DNA of 49,383 nt from Gammaproteobacteria bacterium (GTDB taxonomy: Bacteria; Pseudomonadota; Gammaproteobacteria; Chromatiales; Chromatiaceae): NCBI GenBank assembly GCA_020445405.1, contig JAGRGQ010000026.1, forward strand, positions 1 to 49,383. Direction: 5' to 3'. Each line of letters begins with the position of its first letter. Positions within the stretch are counted from its first letter, which is position 1. A program made the translations under genes and the position numbers. This document shows positions 1 through 8,976 of this stretch, piece by piece. The notes beneath the pieces were generated by a model. The model ran no database searches. It had not been told where the DNA came from and saw nothing but the letters and a program-made list of their open reading frames with translations.

Positions 1-1
1 C

Positions 2-634
2 ATCACCGCAGATACGTTTCTGCGCGGTCTGTGGGAGGAGAATCCGGTGTTCGTGATGCTGCTGGGCCTGTGCCCCGCACTGGCCGTTACCAACAGCGCC
101 ATCAATGCGATCGGTATGGGCGGCGCCACCACTTTTGTGCTTCTCGGCTCCAGTGCACTGGTCTCCCTGTTGCGGAAACTCATTCCCAAACAGGTTCGGA
201 TAGCATCCTATATCGTCATCATCGCCACCTTCGTGACCATCGTGGATTATGCGATCCATGCCCTCAGTCTGGAGCTCTACAATGCGTTGGGGGCATTCAT
301 TCAGCTCATCGTGGTCAACTGTGTCATACTTGGCCGGGCGGAGAGCTTCGCATCCAAGCACCGGCTTACCAAGTCCCTGGTCAATGCCCTCGGCGTGGGT
401 GTCGGTTTTACCTTCGCATTGCTGTGCCTCGGCTCAGTAAGGGAGATCCTGGGCAGCGGGACGCTGTTCGGCTTCCCGTTATTCGGCGATAGCTATCAGC
501 CGTGGGTGGTCATGATTCTGCCGCCCGGCGGGTTTTTCGTTACCGGTGCCTGGCTGCTGCTGTTCTCCTGGCTGAAGGAGCGCAGGCAACGCAAGGTGGC
601 GAAAGAAGAGGAGGCGGTTCATGCACCCGGGTGA
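2..634 (+). CDS. rnfE: Electron transport complex subunit RnfE (5' end cut off by window)
   Basis: Integral membrane subunit of the Rnf ferredoxin:NAD+ oxidoreductase (ion-pumping). The frame is open from base 2, and the visible N-terminus GLWEENPVFVMLLGLCPALAVTN matches the start of RnfE proteins, so only a few codons are missing. Seen: several hydrophobic helices, the conserved LGLCPALAVTN segment, and VNCVILGRAESFA, which carries the Cys that in the RnfA/RnfE and NqrD/NqrE pairs ligates a membrane-embedded iron centre (family knowledge). The mention of a GSVREILGSGTLFG loop and a basic C-terminus also fits. NqrD is the paralogue and the main alternative; the spacing of LPPGGFF and the following rnfA favour Rnf. 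The stop overlaps rnfA by 14 bases, implying translational coupling. rnfC, rnfD and rnfG would lie upstream of the window if the order is the clostridial CDGEAB type. Confidence 0.93.
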   Translation: MTADTFLRGLWEENPVFVMLLGLCPALAVTNSAINAIGMGGATTFVLLGSSALVSLLRKLIPKQVRIASYIVIIATFVTIVDYAIHALSLELYNALGAFIQLIVVNCVILGRAESFASKHRLTKSLVNALGVGVGFTFALLCLGSVREILGSGTLFGFPLFGDSYQPWVVMILPPGGFFVTGAWLLLFSWLKERRQRKVAKEEEAVHAPG

Positions 635-1205
635 TCTGAGCTTCGTTTTTCTGAATGCGTTCATTATCAACAATTTCGTGCTCGCATATTTTCTCGGTCT
701 GTGCCCGTTTCTTGGCGTATCCGGAAAACTGGACACCGCCTGGAACATGGGCCTGGCCACTACATTCGTTATGTTTGTCAGCTCCCTGTGCGCATACGGA
801 TTGAATCTATTGCTGGTCGAGTACCACCTGGAATTCCTGAGGCTAATCAGTTATATCGCGGTCATTGCGTCGGCGGTTCAACTGGTCGAGATGGCGGTCA
901 AGAAGCTGAGTCCCGCTCTTTTTCGTGCCTTGGGCATTTTTCTGCCCCTGATTACGACCAATTGTGCCATCCTCGGGTTGGCACTGTTTCAGACATTCAA
1001 GGAGTACAGCTTTCTGCAGAGCCTGGTCTATAGCATCGGTGCGGGCGCGGGTTTCACGCTGGCGCTGATGCTGATGGCCGGCTTGCGCACCAGGATGGAT
1101 CTTGCAGATGTACCAGCCATCAGCCGGGGGGCAGCCCTGAGCTTCATGCTCGCCGGTCTTCTCTCCTTGACTTTCATGGGTTTCGCCGGACTGGGAACGC
1201 ATTGA
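621..1205 (+). CDS. rnfA: Electron transport complex subunit RnfA
   Basis: Membrane subunit of the Rnf complex, 194 residues, the usual family length. Seen: N-terminal NAFIINNFVLAYFLGLCPFLGVS and the mid-protein segment LITTNCAILG, which holds the conserved Cys paired with that of RnfE around an iron centre (established for the NqrDE/RnfAE family). Six hydrophobic helices can be traced. A GAGGAGG ribosome site lies about 6 bases before the ATG inside the end of rnfE. The last codons TGATG run straight into the next small gene, so E, A and the microprotein are translationally coupled. In CDGEAB-type operons rnfB comes next; here it does not. The sequence resembles clostridial/Thermotoga-type RnfA more than the E. 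coli RsxA arrangement (judgement from memory). Confidence 0.93.
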   Translation: MHPGDLSFVFLNAFIINNFVLAYFLGLCPFLGVSGKLDTAWNMGLATTFVMFVSSLCAYGLNLLLVEYHLEFLRLISYIAVIASAVQLVEMAVKKLSPALFRALGIFLPLITTNCAILGLALFQTFKEYSFLQSLVYSIGAGAGFTLALMLMAGLRTRMDLADVPAISRGAALSFMLAGLLSLTFMGFAGLGTH

Positions 1206-1399
1206 TGCTGAGTACTTATTTGATTGCCATCGGGATCATTCTACTGATTATGGTGGGCTGGGTCGCGGTCCAGCATCTGGCGCGGCAGTTCGCTCTCAGG
1301 CATCCGGAATTCGGTTCCTATCCGGAAGAGTCCGGCGGTTGTGGACGTTGCGGCAGCGGCAGTTGCAGCAGGAAGAAAAATGGAGACGAACGGCTATAG
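1205..1399 (+). CDS. Small membrane protein with Cys cluster, NqrM-like (DUF539-type) candidate
   Basis: A 64-residue protein with one N-terminal transmembrane helix (about residues 3-23), a basic/aromatic linker, and a Gly/Cys-rich tail GGCGRCGSGSCSRKK with Cys at 46, 49 and 54. Size, topology and tail resemble NqrM, the small membrane protein required for maturation of Na+-NQR, proposed to deliver iron to the NqrD/NqrE site (established for NQR). It sits directly after rnfA with a TGATG stop/start overlap, so it is made with the subunits whose homologues hold that iron site. NqrM proteins have four conserved Cys; three are seen here, so the assignment is tentative. It could also be a remnant of the RnfB N-terminus (membrane anchor plus Cys), but it lacks the following ferredoxin domains. 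ATG 1205 is preferred over TTG 1202. Confidence 0.7.
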   Translation: MLSTYLIAIGIILLIMVGWVAVQHLARQFALRHPEFGSYPEESGGCGRCGSGSCSRKKNGDERL

Positions 1400-1463
1400 G
1401 CGGTATCCACCTGCGTTTACCCGTTTCTTGCTTTTCAGGTCCAGGTTCTGAGGTTAAACAGTT

Positions 1464-2345
1464 ATGAGTGACGAATTTTTTATTCAACCCAAGACATACG
1501 ACATCAGCGCCGCTTACAAGGCGACCGTCCAGTCTACAGAACGTATCACACCGGAAGCGGCCCATGACGAGGTTCGCCAGCTCGTGCTGCGTGTACCGTC
1601 CGCCTCCTTCGTCTATGTCGAGGGTCAAAGTATCGGGGTACTGGCACCACCACCCTATGATTTTGGCAACGATCACTACATGCGCTTGTACTCCATAGCC
1701 AGCACGCGCAGCGGCGAGCGGGGAAAGGCCGCGGAAATCGCCATTTGCGTTCGACGCTGTTTTTATATCGATGAGGTCAGCGGGGAACGCTATCCCGGAA
1801 AGTGCTCCAACTATCTTTGTGATGCCAGGGTCGGAGACGAGATCAGGATTACCGGGCCGTACGGTCGACACTTCATTATGCCCCGGGATAAGACAGCCAA
1901 CCTGGTGATGGTGGGAACGGGTACCGGTATCGCCCCTTTCAGGGCCTTCCTGAAGCACATCTTTGAAGAAGAGTCCGAATGGAAAGGCAAGATCAGGTTG
2001 TTCTACGGCGCCCAGAGCGGTCTTGACCTGCTCTATATGAACGATATGAACAACGACATCAGTCACTATTATGACGCAGCGACCTTCAAGGCGTTTGAGG
2101 CATTGAGCTCCCGCCCGGCCTTCGATGATCCCAGTTCTCTGGGCAACAAAATAGAGGAGAACGCAGCTGAAGTGTGGGAGTTGATACAGGATCCGAATAC
2201 CTATGTATACGTGGCCGGATTGAGGAAGTCATCTGAGGCCCTGGACACGGCAATGTCCCACATTGCCGGATCCAAAGAGGCATGGTTGCGCAGGAAACGG
2301 GAGATTTATTTCGACGATCGCTGGGCGGAGCATCTGTACGATTAG
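1464..2345 (+). CDS. Ferredoxin-NADP+ reductase-like flavoprotein
   Basis: A 293-residue soluble FAD/NAD(P)H oxidoreductase of the plant-type FNR superfamily. Seen: FAD-binding RLYSIAS at residues 74-80, a second flavin segment around CVRR (96-99), PGKCSNYLCD (111-120), the pyridine-nucleotide motif GTGTGIAPFR (151-160), YGAQ (181-184) and the C-terminal nucleotide strand VYVAGL (248-253). There is no 2Fe-2S domain, so electrons must come from a separate ferredoxin. The gene is downstream of rnfEA and the Cys microprotein, and 34 bases ahead of PPDK. NqrF uses the same fold after the NqrE gene, so position and fold suggest a soluble electron-input/output partner of the Rnf complex (inference). 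The alternative is an ordinary housekeeping FNR that happens to lie here. GAGG is placed 10 bases before the ATG. Confidence 0.85.
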   Translation: MSDEFFIQPKTYDISAAYKATVQSTERITPEAAHDEVRQLVLRVPSASFVYVEGQSIGVLAPPPYDFGNDHYMRLYSIASTRSGERGKAAEIAICVRRCFYIDEVSGERYPGKCSNYLCDARVGDEIRITGPYGRHFIMPRDKTANLVMVGTGTGIAPFRAFLKHIFEEESEWKGKIRLFYGAQSGLDLLYMNDMNNDISHYYDAATFKAFEALSSRPAFDDPSSLGNKIEENAAEVWELIQDPNTYVYVAGLRKSSEALDTAMSHIAGSKEAWLRRKREIYFDDRWAEHLYD

Positions 2346-2379
2346 CAGACCGGCCGGGATTACTGTGGAGAATACTGTC

Positions 2380-5010
2380 ATGAAAACCCCAAAACGCGTT
2401 CACTACTTCGGTAAGACCAAAACCGAAGGAAGCAAAGAGATGAAGGAGCTGCTTGGCGGCAAGGGCGCCAATCTGGCTGAGATGACCTCAATCGGGCTGC
2501 CGGTGCCGCCGGGTTTCACCATCGATACCAAGTCCTGTGCCGACTACAACGAGATGGGAGGCGTGCTGCCCGAAGGTCTCATGGATGAAGTCAGAGAAAA
2601 TATGGGCATCGTCGAACAGGAAATCGGCAAGCGGTTCGGCGCGGAAGACGATCCGTTGCTGGTATCCGTACGCAGCGGGGCGGCAGTCAGTATGCCGGGA
2701 ATGATGGACACCGTCCTGAATCTGGGACTGACCGACAAGGCCGTGGAGGGACTTGCACGTATTTCCGGCAACCGGCGTTTTGCGTTGGATGCCTATCGAC
2801 GCCTGATCAATATGTTCGGCGACGTGGTTATGGGTGTACACCACGAGAAGTTCGAAGCGGAGTTCGATCGCGTCAAGTCCGAATTCGGCGTGGTGCTGGA
2901 CACGGAACTCAACGAGTCCGGGTTGGAAAAGCTTATTGACGCGTACAAGTCGGTCTACCGCCAGGGCACAGGGGAGGACTTTCCACAGGAACCATACCTG
3001 CAGCTGGAGAAGTCCATTGAGGCGGTTTTCAAAAGCTGGAATATTCCCCGGGCGGTACGCTATCGTCAGATAAACGAGATCACCGGTCTGTTGGGTACCG
3101 CTGTCAATGTTCAGACCATGGTCTTCGGCAACATGGGCGAAGATTCCGGCACGGGCGTTGCCTTCACCCGGGACCCCTCCACCGGCCTGAACAAGTTTTA
3201 TGGTGAATTTCTGATCAACGCCCAGGGCGAAGACGTCGTCGCCGGTATTCGCACGCCCCAACCGGTGGAGGAGATGGTGACGTGGAGACCGGAAATATAC
3301 GAGCAGCTGCTTGAGATCAAGAACATCCTGGAAAACCACTATCGGGAAATGCAGGATATCGAGTACACGATAGAACGGGGTACGCTGTTTCTGCTGCAAA
3401 CCCGTACCGGTAAGCGCACAGGTCCGGCGGCAGTCAAAATTGCCGTGGATATGGTCACGGAAGGACGCATCACGGAGAAGGAGGCGCTGCTGCGCGTTCC
3501 GGCAAATGACCTGAACCAGCTGTTGCTGCCCACCTTTGCGCCGGCGGCCAAGCGCGACATCCTGACCAGAGGTCTTCCGGCGTCCCCGGGCGCCGCATCG
3601 GGCATGCTCTCCTTTACCGCCGAAGATGCGGTGGACCGTGCGCATGCCGGCGAGTCGGTACTGCTGGTGCGCAAGGAGACAAGTCCGGAGGATGTCAGCG
3701 GTATGCATTCAGCCGAAGGTATTCTGACATCCACCGGTGGCATGACCAGTCACGCGGCGGTGGTGGCACGAGGCTGGGGTAAATGCTGTGTTGCAGGTGC
3801 CGGCGAGATTGTGATCGACGAAGCGAAGCGGGTTATCACCGTCGGCGGCAGAACCTTCGGTGAACGGGATGTAGTCAGCATCGATGGATCCACCGGTGAG
3901 GTGATGGCCGGTGAGGTGCAGAAACAGGCACCGAAACTCTCTGAGGAGTTCGTCTCGCTGATGAGCTGGGCCGACCAGCACCGCACCCTGCGGGTGCGGA
4001 CCAATGCGGATACACCGGAGGATGCGGCGCGCGCCCGGGAATACGGTGCGGAGGGGATCGGTCTGTGCCGTACCGAGCATATGTTTTTCGAAGGCGAGCG
4101 CATCGTGGGGATGCGCGAGATGATCCTGGCCGAGACGGAAGAGGCACGCCGGGCGGCACTTGCGAAGCTGCTTCCCACTCAGCGGGAGGATTTCAAGGGT
4201 ATCTTTACCGCAATGCAGGGCCTGCCTGTGACCGTGCGCCTGCTGGATCCGCCGCTGCACGAATTCCTGCCGCATGACGATCAACAGCAGGCGGAGCTGG
4301 CCGAACGGCTGGGTGTGTCTCCGGAAAAAATCAAGGCGCGAGTCACGCAACTGCACGAAGCCAATCCGATGCTGGGGCACCGCGGCTGCCGTTTGTCGAT
4401 CACCTATCCCGAGATCCTGGAGATGCAGGTTACCGCAATCACCGAGGCCGCCATCGAGTGCCGTCTGGCGCAGATCGATGCCAGGCCGGAAATCATGATT
4501 CCGCTGGTCGGCATCGACAAGGAACTGGATATACTGCGACAGAGAGCGGAAAGCACGATTGCCCTCACAGCGCGGGAACGGGGGTACCAGGAGCTTCTGG
4601 AGATTCCCATCGGCACCATGATCGAAGTTCCTCGCGCGGCACTGACCGCAGAGAAGATCGCGGAGCACGCGGATTTCTTCAGTTTCGGCACCAATGATCT
4701 CACGCAGATGACTTTTGGCTACAGCCGGGACGATGTGAACAATTTCCTGCCGGATTATATAAGGCAGGAGCTGTTGGAAAAGGACCCGTTCCAATCGCTG
4801 GACACTGCAGGCGTTGGCTGCCTGGTAGAGATGGCGGTTGCTGCGGGCCGCAGGACGAACGAAGATATGAAAATGGGAATCTGCGGTGAGCACGGCGGTG
4901 ACCCTGCCTCGATCGAATTCTGTCAAAAGGCCGGCTTGAACTATGTATCCTGTTCGCCTTTCAGGATCCCGGTCGCCCGCCTTGGTGCGGCTCAGGCAGT
5001 GGTGAAATAG
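2380..5010 (+). CDS. ppdK: Pyruvate, phosphate dikinase
   Basis: Reversible conversion of pyruvate + ATP + Pi to PEP + AMP + PPi, cytosolic. 876 residues, full family length. Seen: N-terminal ATP-grasp domain beginning FGKTKTEGSKEMKELLGGKG and KGANLAEM, the swivelling phosphohistidine domain GGMTSHAAVVAR with His458 as catalytic residue and Thr456 at the position regulated by PDRP kinase in other species, and the C-terminal TIM-barrel with GICGEHGGDP where Cys835 is the proton donor. The ATG at 2380 has GTGGAG 9 bases upstream; an open frame extends further 5' but overlaps the FNR gene. In autotrophic thiotrophs PPDK can run toward PEP, or toward ATP in a PPi-linked glycolysis (established for the family; direction not visible here). 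No PDRP gene is in the window. Confidence 0.97.
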   Translation: MKTPKRVHYFGKTKTEGSKEMKELLGGKGANLAEMTSIGLPVPPGFTIDTKSCADYNEMGGVLPEGLMDEVRENMGIVEQEIGKRFGAEDDPLLVSVRSGAAVSMPGMMDTVLNLGLTDKAVEGLARISGNRRFALDAYRRLINMFGDVVMGVHHEKFEAEFDRVKSEFGVVLDTELNESGLEKLIDAYKSVYRQGTGEDFPQEPYLQLEKSIEAVFKSWNIPRAVRYRQINEITGLLGTAVNVQTMVFGNMGEDSGTGVAFTRDPSTGLNKFYGEFLINAQGEDVVAGIRTPQPVEEMVTWRPEIYEQLLEIKNILENHYREMQDIEYTIERGTLFLLQTRTGKRTGPAAVKIAVDMVTEGRITEKEALLRVPANDLNQLLLPTFAPAAKRDILTRGLPASPGAASGMLSFTAEDAVDRAHAGESVLLVRKETSPEDVSGMHSAEGILTSTGGMTSHAAVVARGWGKCCVAGAGEIVIDEAKRVITVGGRTFGERDVVSIDGSTGEVMAGEVQKQAPKLSEEFVSLMSWADQHRTLRVRTNADTPEDAARAREYGAEGIGLCRTEHMFFEGERIVGMREMILAETEEARRAALAKLLPTQREDFKGIFTAMQGLPVTVRLLDPPLHEFLPHDDQQQAELAERLGVSPEKIKARVTQLHEANPMLGHRGCRLSITYPEILEMQVTAITEAAIECRLAQIDARPEIMIPLVGIDKELDILRQRAESTIALTARERGYQELLEIPIGTMIEVPRAALTAEKIAEHADFFSFGTNDLTQMTFGYSRDDVNNFLPDYIRQELLEKDPFQSLDTAGVGCLVEMAVAAGRRTNEDMKMGICGEHGGDPASIEFCQKAGLNYVSCSPFRIPVARLGAAQAVVK

Positions 5011-5040
5011 CGGATGCCCGGCCATTCTGTCTTCCTTGTA

Positions 5041-5097
5041 TCGGAGAGCACAGCTTCACAGCCGCGACATCGGGGCGGCGTGTGCTCTCCCGATTTT
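5041..5097 (+). terminator. Candidate Rho-independent terminator after ppdK
   Basis: TCGGAGAGCACA (5041-5052) pairs with TGTGCTCTCCCGA (5081-5093) with a single bulged base and is followed by TTTT. The 28-base loop is long for a classic terminator, so the call is moderate. Confidence 0.5.
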
Positions 5098-5790
5098 ACC
5101 GAGGAAAGTGAGACGCAAATCCTTTCACAGCCGCGTCATCAACGGAGAAGTTAGGCGGGGTGCCGGTGCCTGTGGGAAAAAGGAGCTTGAGTCAGGGTTT
5201 CCGCGACGACTCAGGCGAAAACCGCATGATCGCCATCGGTTTCTCCATGACCAGCGATAAAGGTGCGCACCGGATCATTCGACGGTTATCACGCTTCGGT
5301 TCTATTGATTTTTTTATCCAAAACGTACAACCTACGAAGCGGGGAATCGGGATGGAATAACCGCCGGCGTTCACACGTTGTCGAGACAAATGCCGGGGTG
5401 TCTTGTCAAAGTAACTTGAAGTAAAATATTCAAATCATGGATAACACCATGAATTACCGGTAATTAAAGTTTGAAGGAGAAAAATAACCAGAAGCATCGG
5501 TCCGTACCGGGGGATCAATCGATAATTTGAAAAAAATGCAGTTGTTCATTCGGTGTCAGCCGGTGCCAGGGTAAAGATTGGGTGGGCAGATGGCCGCGTC
5601 CCGGAAGCGGTTTTTGCAAGCGAGTGCGTTTCACATCTGAGCTCAGTGCTGGCGTTAATAGTGACAGTTGACGAGGGTAAACCGACTGCACCGATATCCC
5701 TGCGGCGCGCGTTGTACCAGCCGGGGTTGAGTGTCTCACCCTGAAACTTAAGAGAGCCCGAAATACTAGATTCACCTGGAGCGATTGAGC
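5098..5790 (+). other. Long non-coding stretch / pntAB leader with one perfect palindrome
   Basis: No convincing gene. Short open frames here have no good start and no recognisable protein. Visible structure: the element TCACAGCCGCG(A/T)CATC occurs twice (from about 5055, within the hairpin loop just upstream, and from about 5122); a 14-bp perfect palindrome AATTACCGGTAATT lies at 5452-5465; an AT-rich segment with a weak promoter-like pair TTGAAG (5416-5421) and GATAAC (5440-5445) lies just before it. If transcription starts there, pntA has a leader of more than 300 bases. No known riboswitch was recognised. Confidence 0.4.
5452..5465. promoter_or_regulatory. Palindrome AATTACCGGTAATT, possible operator for pntAB
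   Basis: A perfect 14-bp dyad in an AT-rich stretch about 7 bases downstream of a weak -10-like GATAAC and about 330 bases before pntA. Position next to a putative promoter suggests a repressor/activator dimer site. No factor could be named. Confidence 0.35.
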
Positions 5791-7356
5791 ATGTCCATGA
5801 AAATTGGGATACCCAAAGAGATTCATGCAGCGGAGTGCCGTGTCGCGGCTACCCCGGAGACTGCGGAGCAATTGAAGAAGCTCGGTTATGTGGTTGCCAT
5901 CGAAGCCGGCGCCGGTGAGAAAGCGCACTTTTCCGATGACGCCTACAGCGAGGCGGGCGTTGAAATCTACGATGATGTCAAAGCCCTCTGGGCTGAATCG
6001 GATATTGTCATGAAAGTCCGGGGCCCCGAGACGCATCCGGACCTTGGGGTGCACGAAGCTGATCTGTTGCGTGAAGGCGGCCATCTCATCAGTTTCATCT
6101 GGCCGGCCCAGAATGAAGAATTGATGCAGCGGCTGAAAGCACGGAATGCAACTGTGATGGCGATGGACAGTGTACCGCGCATATCACGTGCACAAAAAGC
6201 CGATGCGCTCAGCTCCATGGCGAATATCGCCGGCTACCGGGCGGTGATCGAGGCCGCCGGCCAGTTCGGCCGCTTCTTTACCGGACAGATTACCGCTGCC
6301 GGTAAAGTACCGCCGGCCAAGATCATGATTATCGGCGCGGGAGTGGCGGGACTCGCAGCTCTGGGTACTGCCGGCTCCATGGGAGCGATCGTCCGGGCTT
6401 TCGATACCCGGCCGGAAGTGAAGGAGCAGGTGGAGAGTATGGGCGCCGAATTCCTTGAACTCGATTATAAAGAGGAGGAGGACGGCGCCGGTGAAGGGGG
6501 TTACGCCAAGGTGATGAGCAAGGCGTTCATCGAAGCGGAGATGAAACTCTTCGCGAAACAGGCGATGGAGGTGGATGTTATTATCACCACCGCACTGATT
6601 CCGGGTAAACCTGCACCGAAGCTGATTACCGAAGGCATGATCGAGTCTATGCGTGACGGCAGCGTGATCGTGGATCTTGCGGCCGAGCAGGGCGGCAACA
6701 GCGCACTGACCGTGCCGGGAGAGATCGTTGTCAGGCACGGTGTCACCATCATCGGCCTTACCGATCTGCCAAGCCGCCTGCCGACCCAGTCAAGTCAGCT
6801 GTATGGCACCAATCTGCGCCATTTACTGTCCGATCTGACCCCGGAAAAGGATGGACAGATCGTCGTTAACATGGAGGATGAGGTGATCCGCGGGGTGACC
6901 GTGATCAAAGAGGGAGAGATCACCTGGCCGCCGCCGGCGCCCAAACTCTCGGCGGCACCTGCAGCCAAGCCGGCACCTGCACCGGTTGTTGAGGCGACGG
7001 TTGCCGAAAAGCCGGCAGCCTGGAAGAGTGCCTTGGGGATGGGCATCGCCGGTCTGTTGCTGCTTGGCGTCGGTTCGGTTGCACCACCGGCATTTCTGGC
7101 TCATTTCACGGTTTTCGTGCTGGCCTGTATTCTGGGTTATATGGTGATCTGGAATGTCACGCCGGCGCTGCACACACCGCTGATGAGTGTGACGAACGCC
7201 ATATCCGGCATCATCGTTATCGGTGCGCTGCTGCAGGTCTCCGGGAATTCGGGCATGGTGACCTTTCTGGCGGCGATCTCCATCCTGATTGCCACGATCA
7301 ATATTGCGGGCGGTTTTCTCGTCACCCAGCGCATGCTGAAGATGTTCCGGAAATAG
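5791..7356 (+). CDS. pntA: NAD(P)+ transhydrogenase subunit alpha
   Basis: Alpha subunit of the membrane proton-translocating transhydrogenase, which moves hydride between NAD(H) and NADP(H). 521 residues. Seen: N-terminal alanine-dehydrogenase-like domain I starting [13 protein letters not shown], the Rossmann loop [11 protein letters not shown] at 182-192, then an Ala/Pro-rich linker (about 385-408) and a C-terminal hydrophobic domain with four helices from Trp411 onward. Domain I and the membrane part are therefore in one chain as in E. coli PntA, not split as in Rhodospirillum. ATG 5791 is preferred because CTGGAG lies 10 bases upstream; TTG 5785 would be only 4 bases from it. Followed after 13 bases by pntB. 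Upstream is an unusually long leader. Confidence 0.97.
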   Translation: MSMKIGIPKEIHAAECRVAATPETAEQLKKLGYVVAIEAGAGEKAHFSDDAYSEAGVEIYDDVKALWAESDIVMKVRGPETHPDLGVHEADLLREGGHLISFIWPAQNEELMQRLKARNATVMAMDSVPRISRAQKADALSSMANIAGYRAVIEAAGQFGRFFTGQITAAGKVPPAKIMIIGAGVAGLAALGTAGSMGAIVRAFDTRPEVKEQVESMGAEFLELDYKEEEDGAGEGGYAKVMSKAFIEAEMKLFAKQAMEVDVIITTALIPGKPAPKLITEGMIESMRDGSVIVDLAAEQGGNSALTVPGEIVVRHGVTIIGLTDLPSRLPTQSSQLYGTNLRHLLSDLTPEKDGQIVVNMEDEVIRGVTVIKEGEITWPPPAPKLSAAPAAKPAPAPVVEATVAEKPAAWKSALGMGIAGLLLLGVGSVAPPAFLAHFTVFVLACILGYMVIWNVTPALHTPLMSVTNAISGIIVIGALLQVSGNSGMVTFLAAISILIATINIAGGFLVTQRMLKMFRK

Positions 7357-7369
7357 GAGCTGCATAAAA

Positions 7370-8767
7370 ATGACTGAAGGTACAATTACGGTCGCGTATA
7401 TTGCGGCAAGCATTCTGTTCATCCTGGCGCTGGGTGGCCTGAGCAACCAGGAGACCGCAAGAAAGGGCAATGTCTACGGCATGGTCGGTATGCTCATCGC
7501 CGTGTTGGCCACGGTGCTGGGTGCCAGAGTGACCGGTTACGGCACCATTATCGTCTGCATGGCCATTGGTGGCTCCATAGGTTTCTATGTCGCCAAAAAG
7601 GTGGAGATGACCCAGATGCCGGAGCTGGTCGCTATACTGCACAGCTTCGTCGGTTTGGCAGCGGTGTTGGTGGGGTTTGCCAACTACATGGATGAGACGG
7701 TTCACTTCGAAGGTGTAGAGGCAACCATACACGATATCGAGATCTATCTCGGGGTATTGATCGGTGCCGTCACCTTTACCGGCTCGGTAATCGCGTTCGG
7801 AAAACTAAAGGGCATAGTCACCAGCAAACCGGTATTGCTGAAGGGGCGTAATGCGCTCAACCTGAGCATTCTGTTGCTGTGTATATGGCTGGGTGCCAGC
7901 TTCGTCGGCGCCGACTCCCCCTCCGGGGGTATGCTGCCGTTGATCTTCATGACAATAATAGCGTTCGCCTTCGGTGTGCATATGGTCATGGCCATTGGTG
8001 GCGCAGACATGCCGGTGGTGATCTCGATGCTCAACAGTTACTCCGGATGGGCTGCGGCGGCCACCGGATTCATGCTTTCCAACGATCTGTTGATCGTGAC
8101 CGGCGCACTGGTTGGCAGCAGCGGCGCGATCCTGAGCTATATCATGTGCCGTGCCATGAACCGTAAGTTTCTCGCGGTGATTGCCGGCGGTTTCGGTACC
8201 TCCGAGGGCAGCGTGGCGAGTTCGGACGCTGGCGAGGAGCAGGGCGAGGTGGTCCCCATATCCGCCGAAGAGACCGGCGAGCTTCTGAAAAACGCCAGGG
8301 AAGTGGTCATAGTCCCTGGGTACGGTATGGCAGTGGCCCAAGCGCAGCATGCGGTTTCTGAGATTACCCGCAAGCTGCGCGAGCAGGGAGTCAATGTTCG
8401 ATTTGCGATACATCCGGTCGCGGGCCGCATGCCCGGACATATGAATGTGCTGCTGGCGGAGGCCAAGGTTCCCTATGACATCGTGCTTGAAATGGACGAG
8501 TTGAACGATGAGTTTCCCGAGGTGGATGTGGTACTGGTGATCGGTGCCAACGACATCGTAAACCCGGACGCCCAGGACAACCCGGGCAGTCCCATCGCGG
8601 GTATGCCGGTACTGGAGGTCTGGAAGGCGGAAACCGCCATCGTCATGAAACGGAGCATGGCAACCGGCTATGCGGGCGTTCAGAATCCGCTCTTCTTCAA
8701 GGAGAACACGCGTATGTTGTTTGGCGACGCGAAAGCCAGCGTGGAGGCAATTCTCGGAAGTATCTGA
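7370..8767 (+). CDS. pntB: NAD(P)+ transhydrogenase subunit beta
   Basis: Beta subunit carrying the membrane channel and the NADP(H)-binding domain III. 465 residues, full length. Seen: about nine hydrophobic helices in the first 270 residues, with His91 in ILHSFVG corresponding to the proton-channel histidine described in E. coli PntB; then an acidic linker and the nucleotide motif [10 protein letters not shown] (317-326), [14 protein letters not shown] (352-365) and [10 protein letters not shown] (433-442). AGGAG straddles the pntA stop, 9 bases before the ATG, so the two are one operon. In context with Rnf, FNR and PPDK just upstream, the pair would balance NADPH for carbon fixation (inference). 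Confidence 0.97.
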   Translation: MTEGTITVAYIAASILFILALGGLSNQETARKGNVYGMVGMLIAVLATVLGARVTGYGTIIVCMAIGGSIGFYVAKKVEMTQMPELVAILHSFVGLAAVLVGFANYMDETVHFEGVEATIHDIEIYLGVLIGAVTFTGSVIAFGKLKGIVTSKPVLLKGRNALNLSILLLCIWLGASFVGADSPSGGMLPLIFMTIIAFAFGVHMVMAIGGADMPVVISMLNSYSGWAAAATGFMLSNDLLIVTGALVGSSGAILSYIMCRAMNRKFLAVIAGGFGTSEGSVASSDAGEEQGEVVPISAEETGELLKNAREVVIVPGYGMAVAQAQHAVSEITRKLREQGVNVRFAIHPVAGRMPGHMNVLLAEAKVPYDIVLEMDELNDEFPEVDVVLVIGANDIVNPDAQDNPGSPIAGMPVLEVWKAETAIVMKRSMATGYAGVQNPLFFKENTRMLFGDAKASVEAILGSI

Positions 8768-8904
8768 AATTCCAGGTGGGGGTCGGAGCGAGCTCGCAAA
8801 GCCCTAATGGCACATGTTTCCTCCAGACCGCTGTCGTCATTCCGGCCGGGGCCGGCGTGGTGATAAATGGGTGTGCTCGAAGGAAGAGTCGCTTGAGCGC
8901 GCCG

Positions 8905-8910
8905 TATAAT
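8905..8910 (+). promoter_or_regulatory. Candidate -10 box TATAAT upstream of the PqiC-like gene
   Basis: A consensus TATAAT 66 bases before the lipoprotein start codon, in otherwise GC-rich sequence. No convincing -35 lies 16-18 bases upstream, so this is only suggestive. Confidence 0.3.
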
Positions 8911-8976
8911 GCGTTGAGGATACTGTCCACCTCAGCGTTTCGCTTGACCTTCGCGAATCCCGGTCCGCTGCGAGAA

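Noticed and set aside
3709-5025. 438-codon minus-strand frame over ppdK
   Set aside because: Lies fully within the conserved PPDK C-terminal domain on the opposite strand; no motif or ribosome site.
5160-5360. 66-codon frame in the ppdK-pntA spacer
   Set aside because: No ribosome site and no recognisable product; the palindrome and hairpin in the spacer suggest non-coding function.
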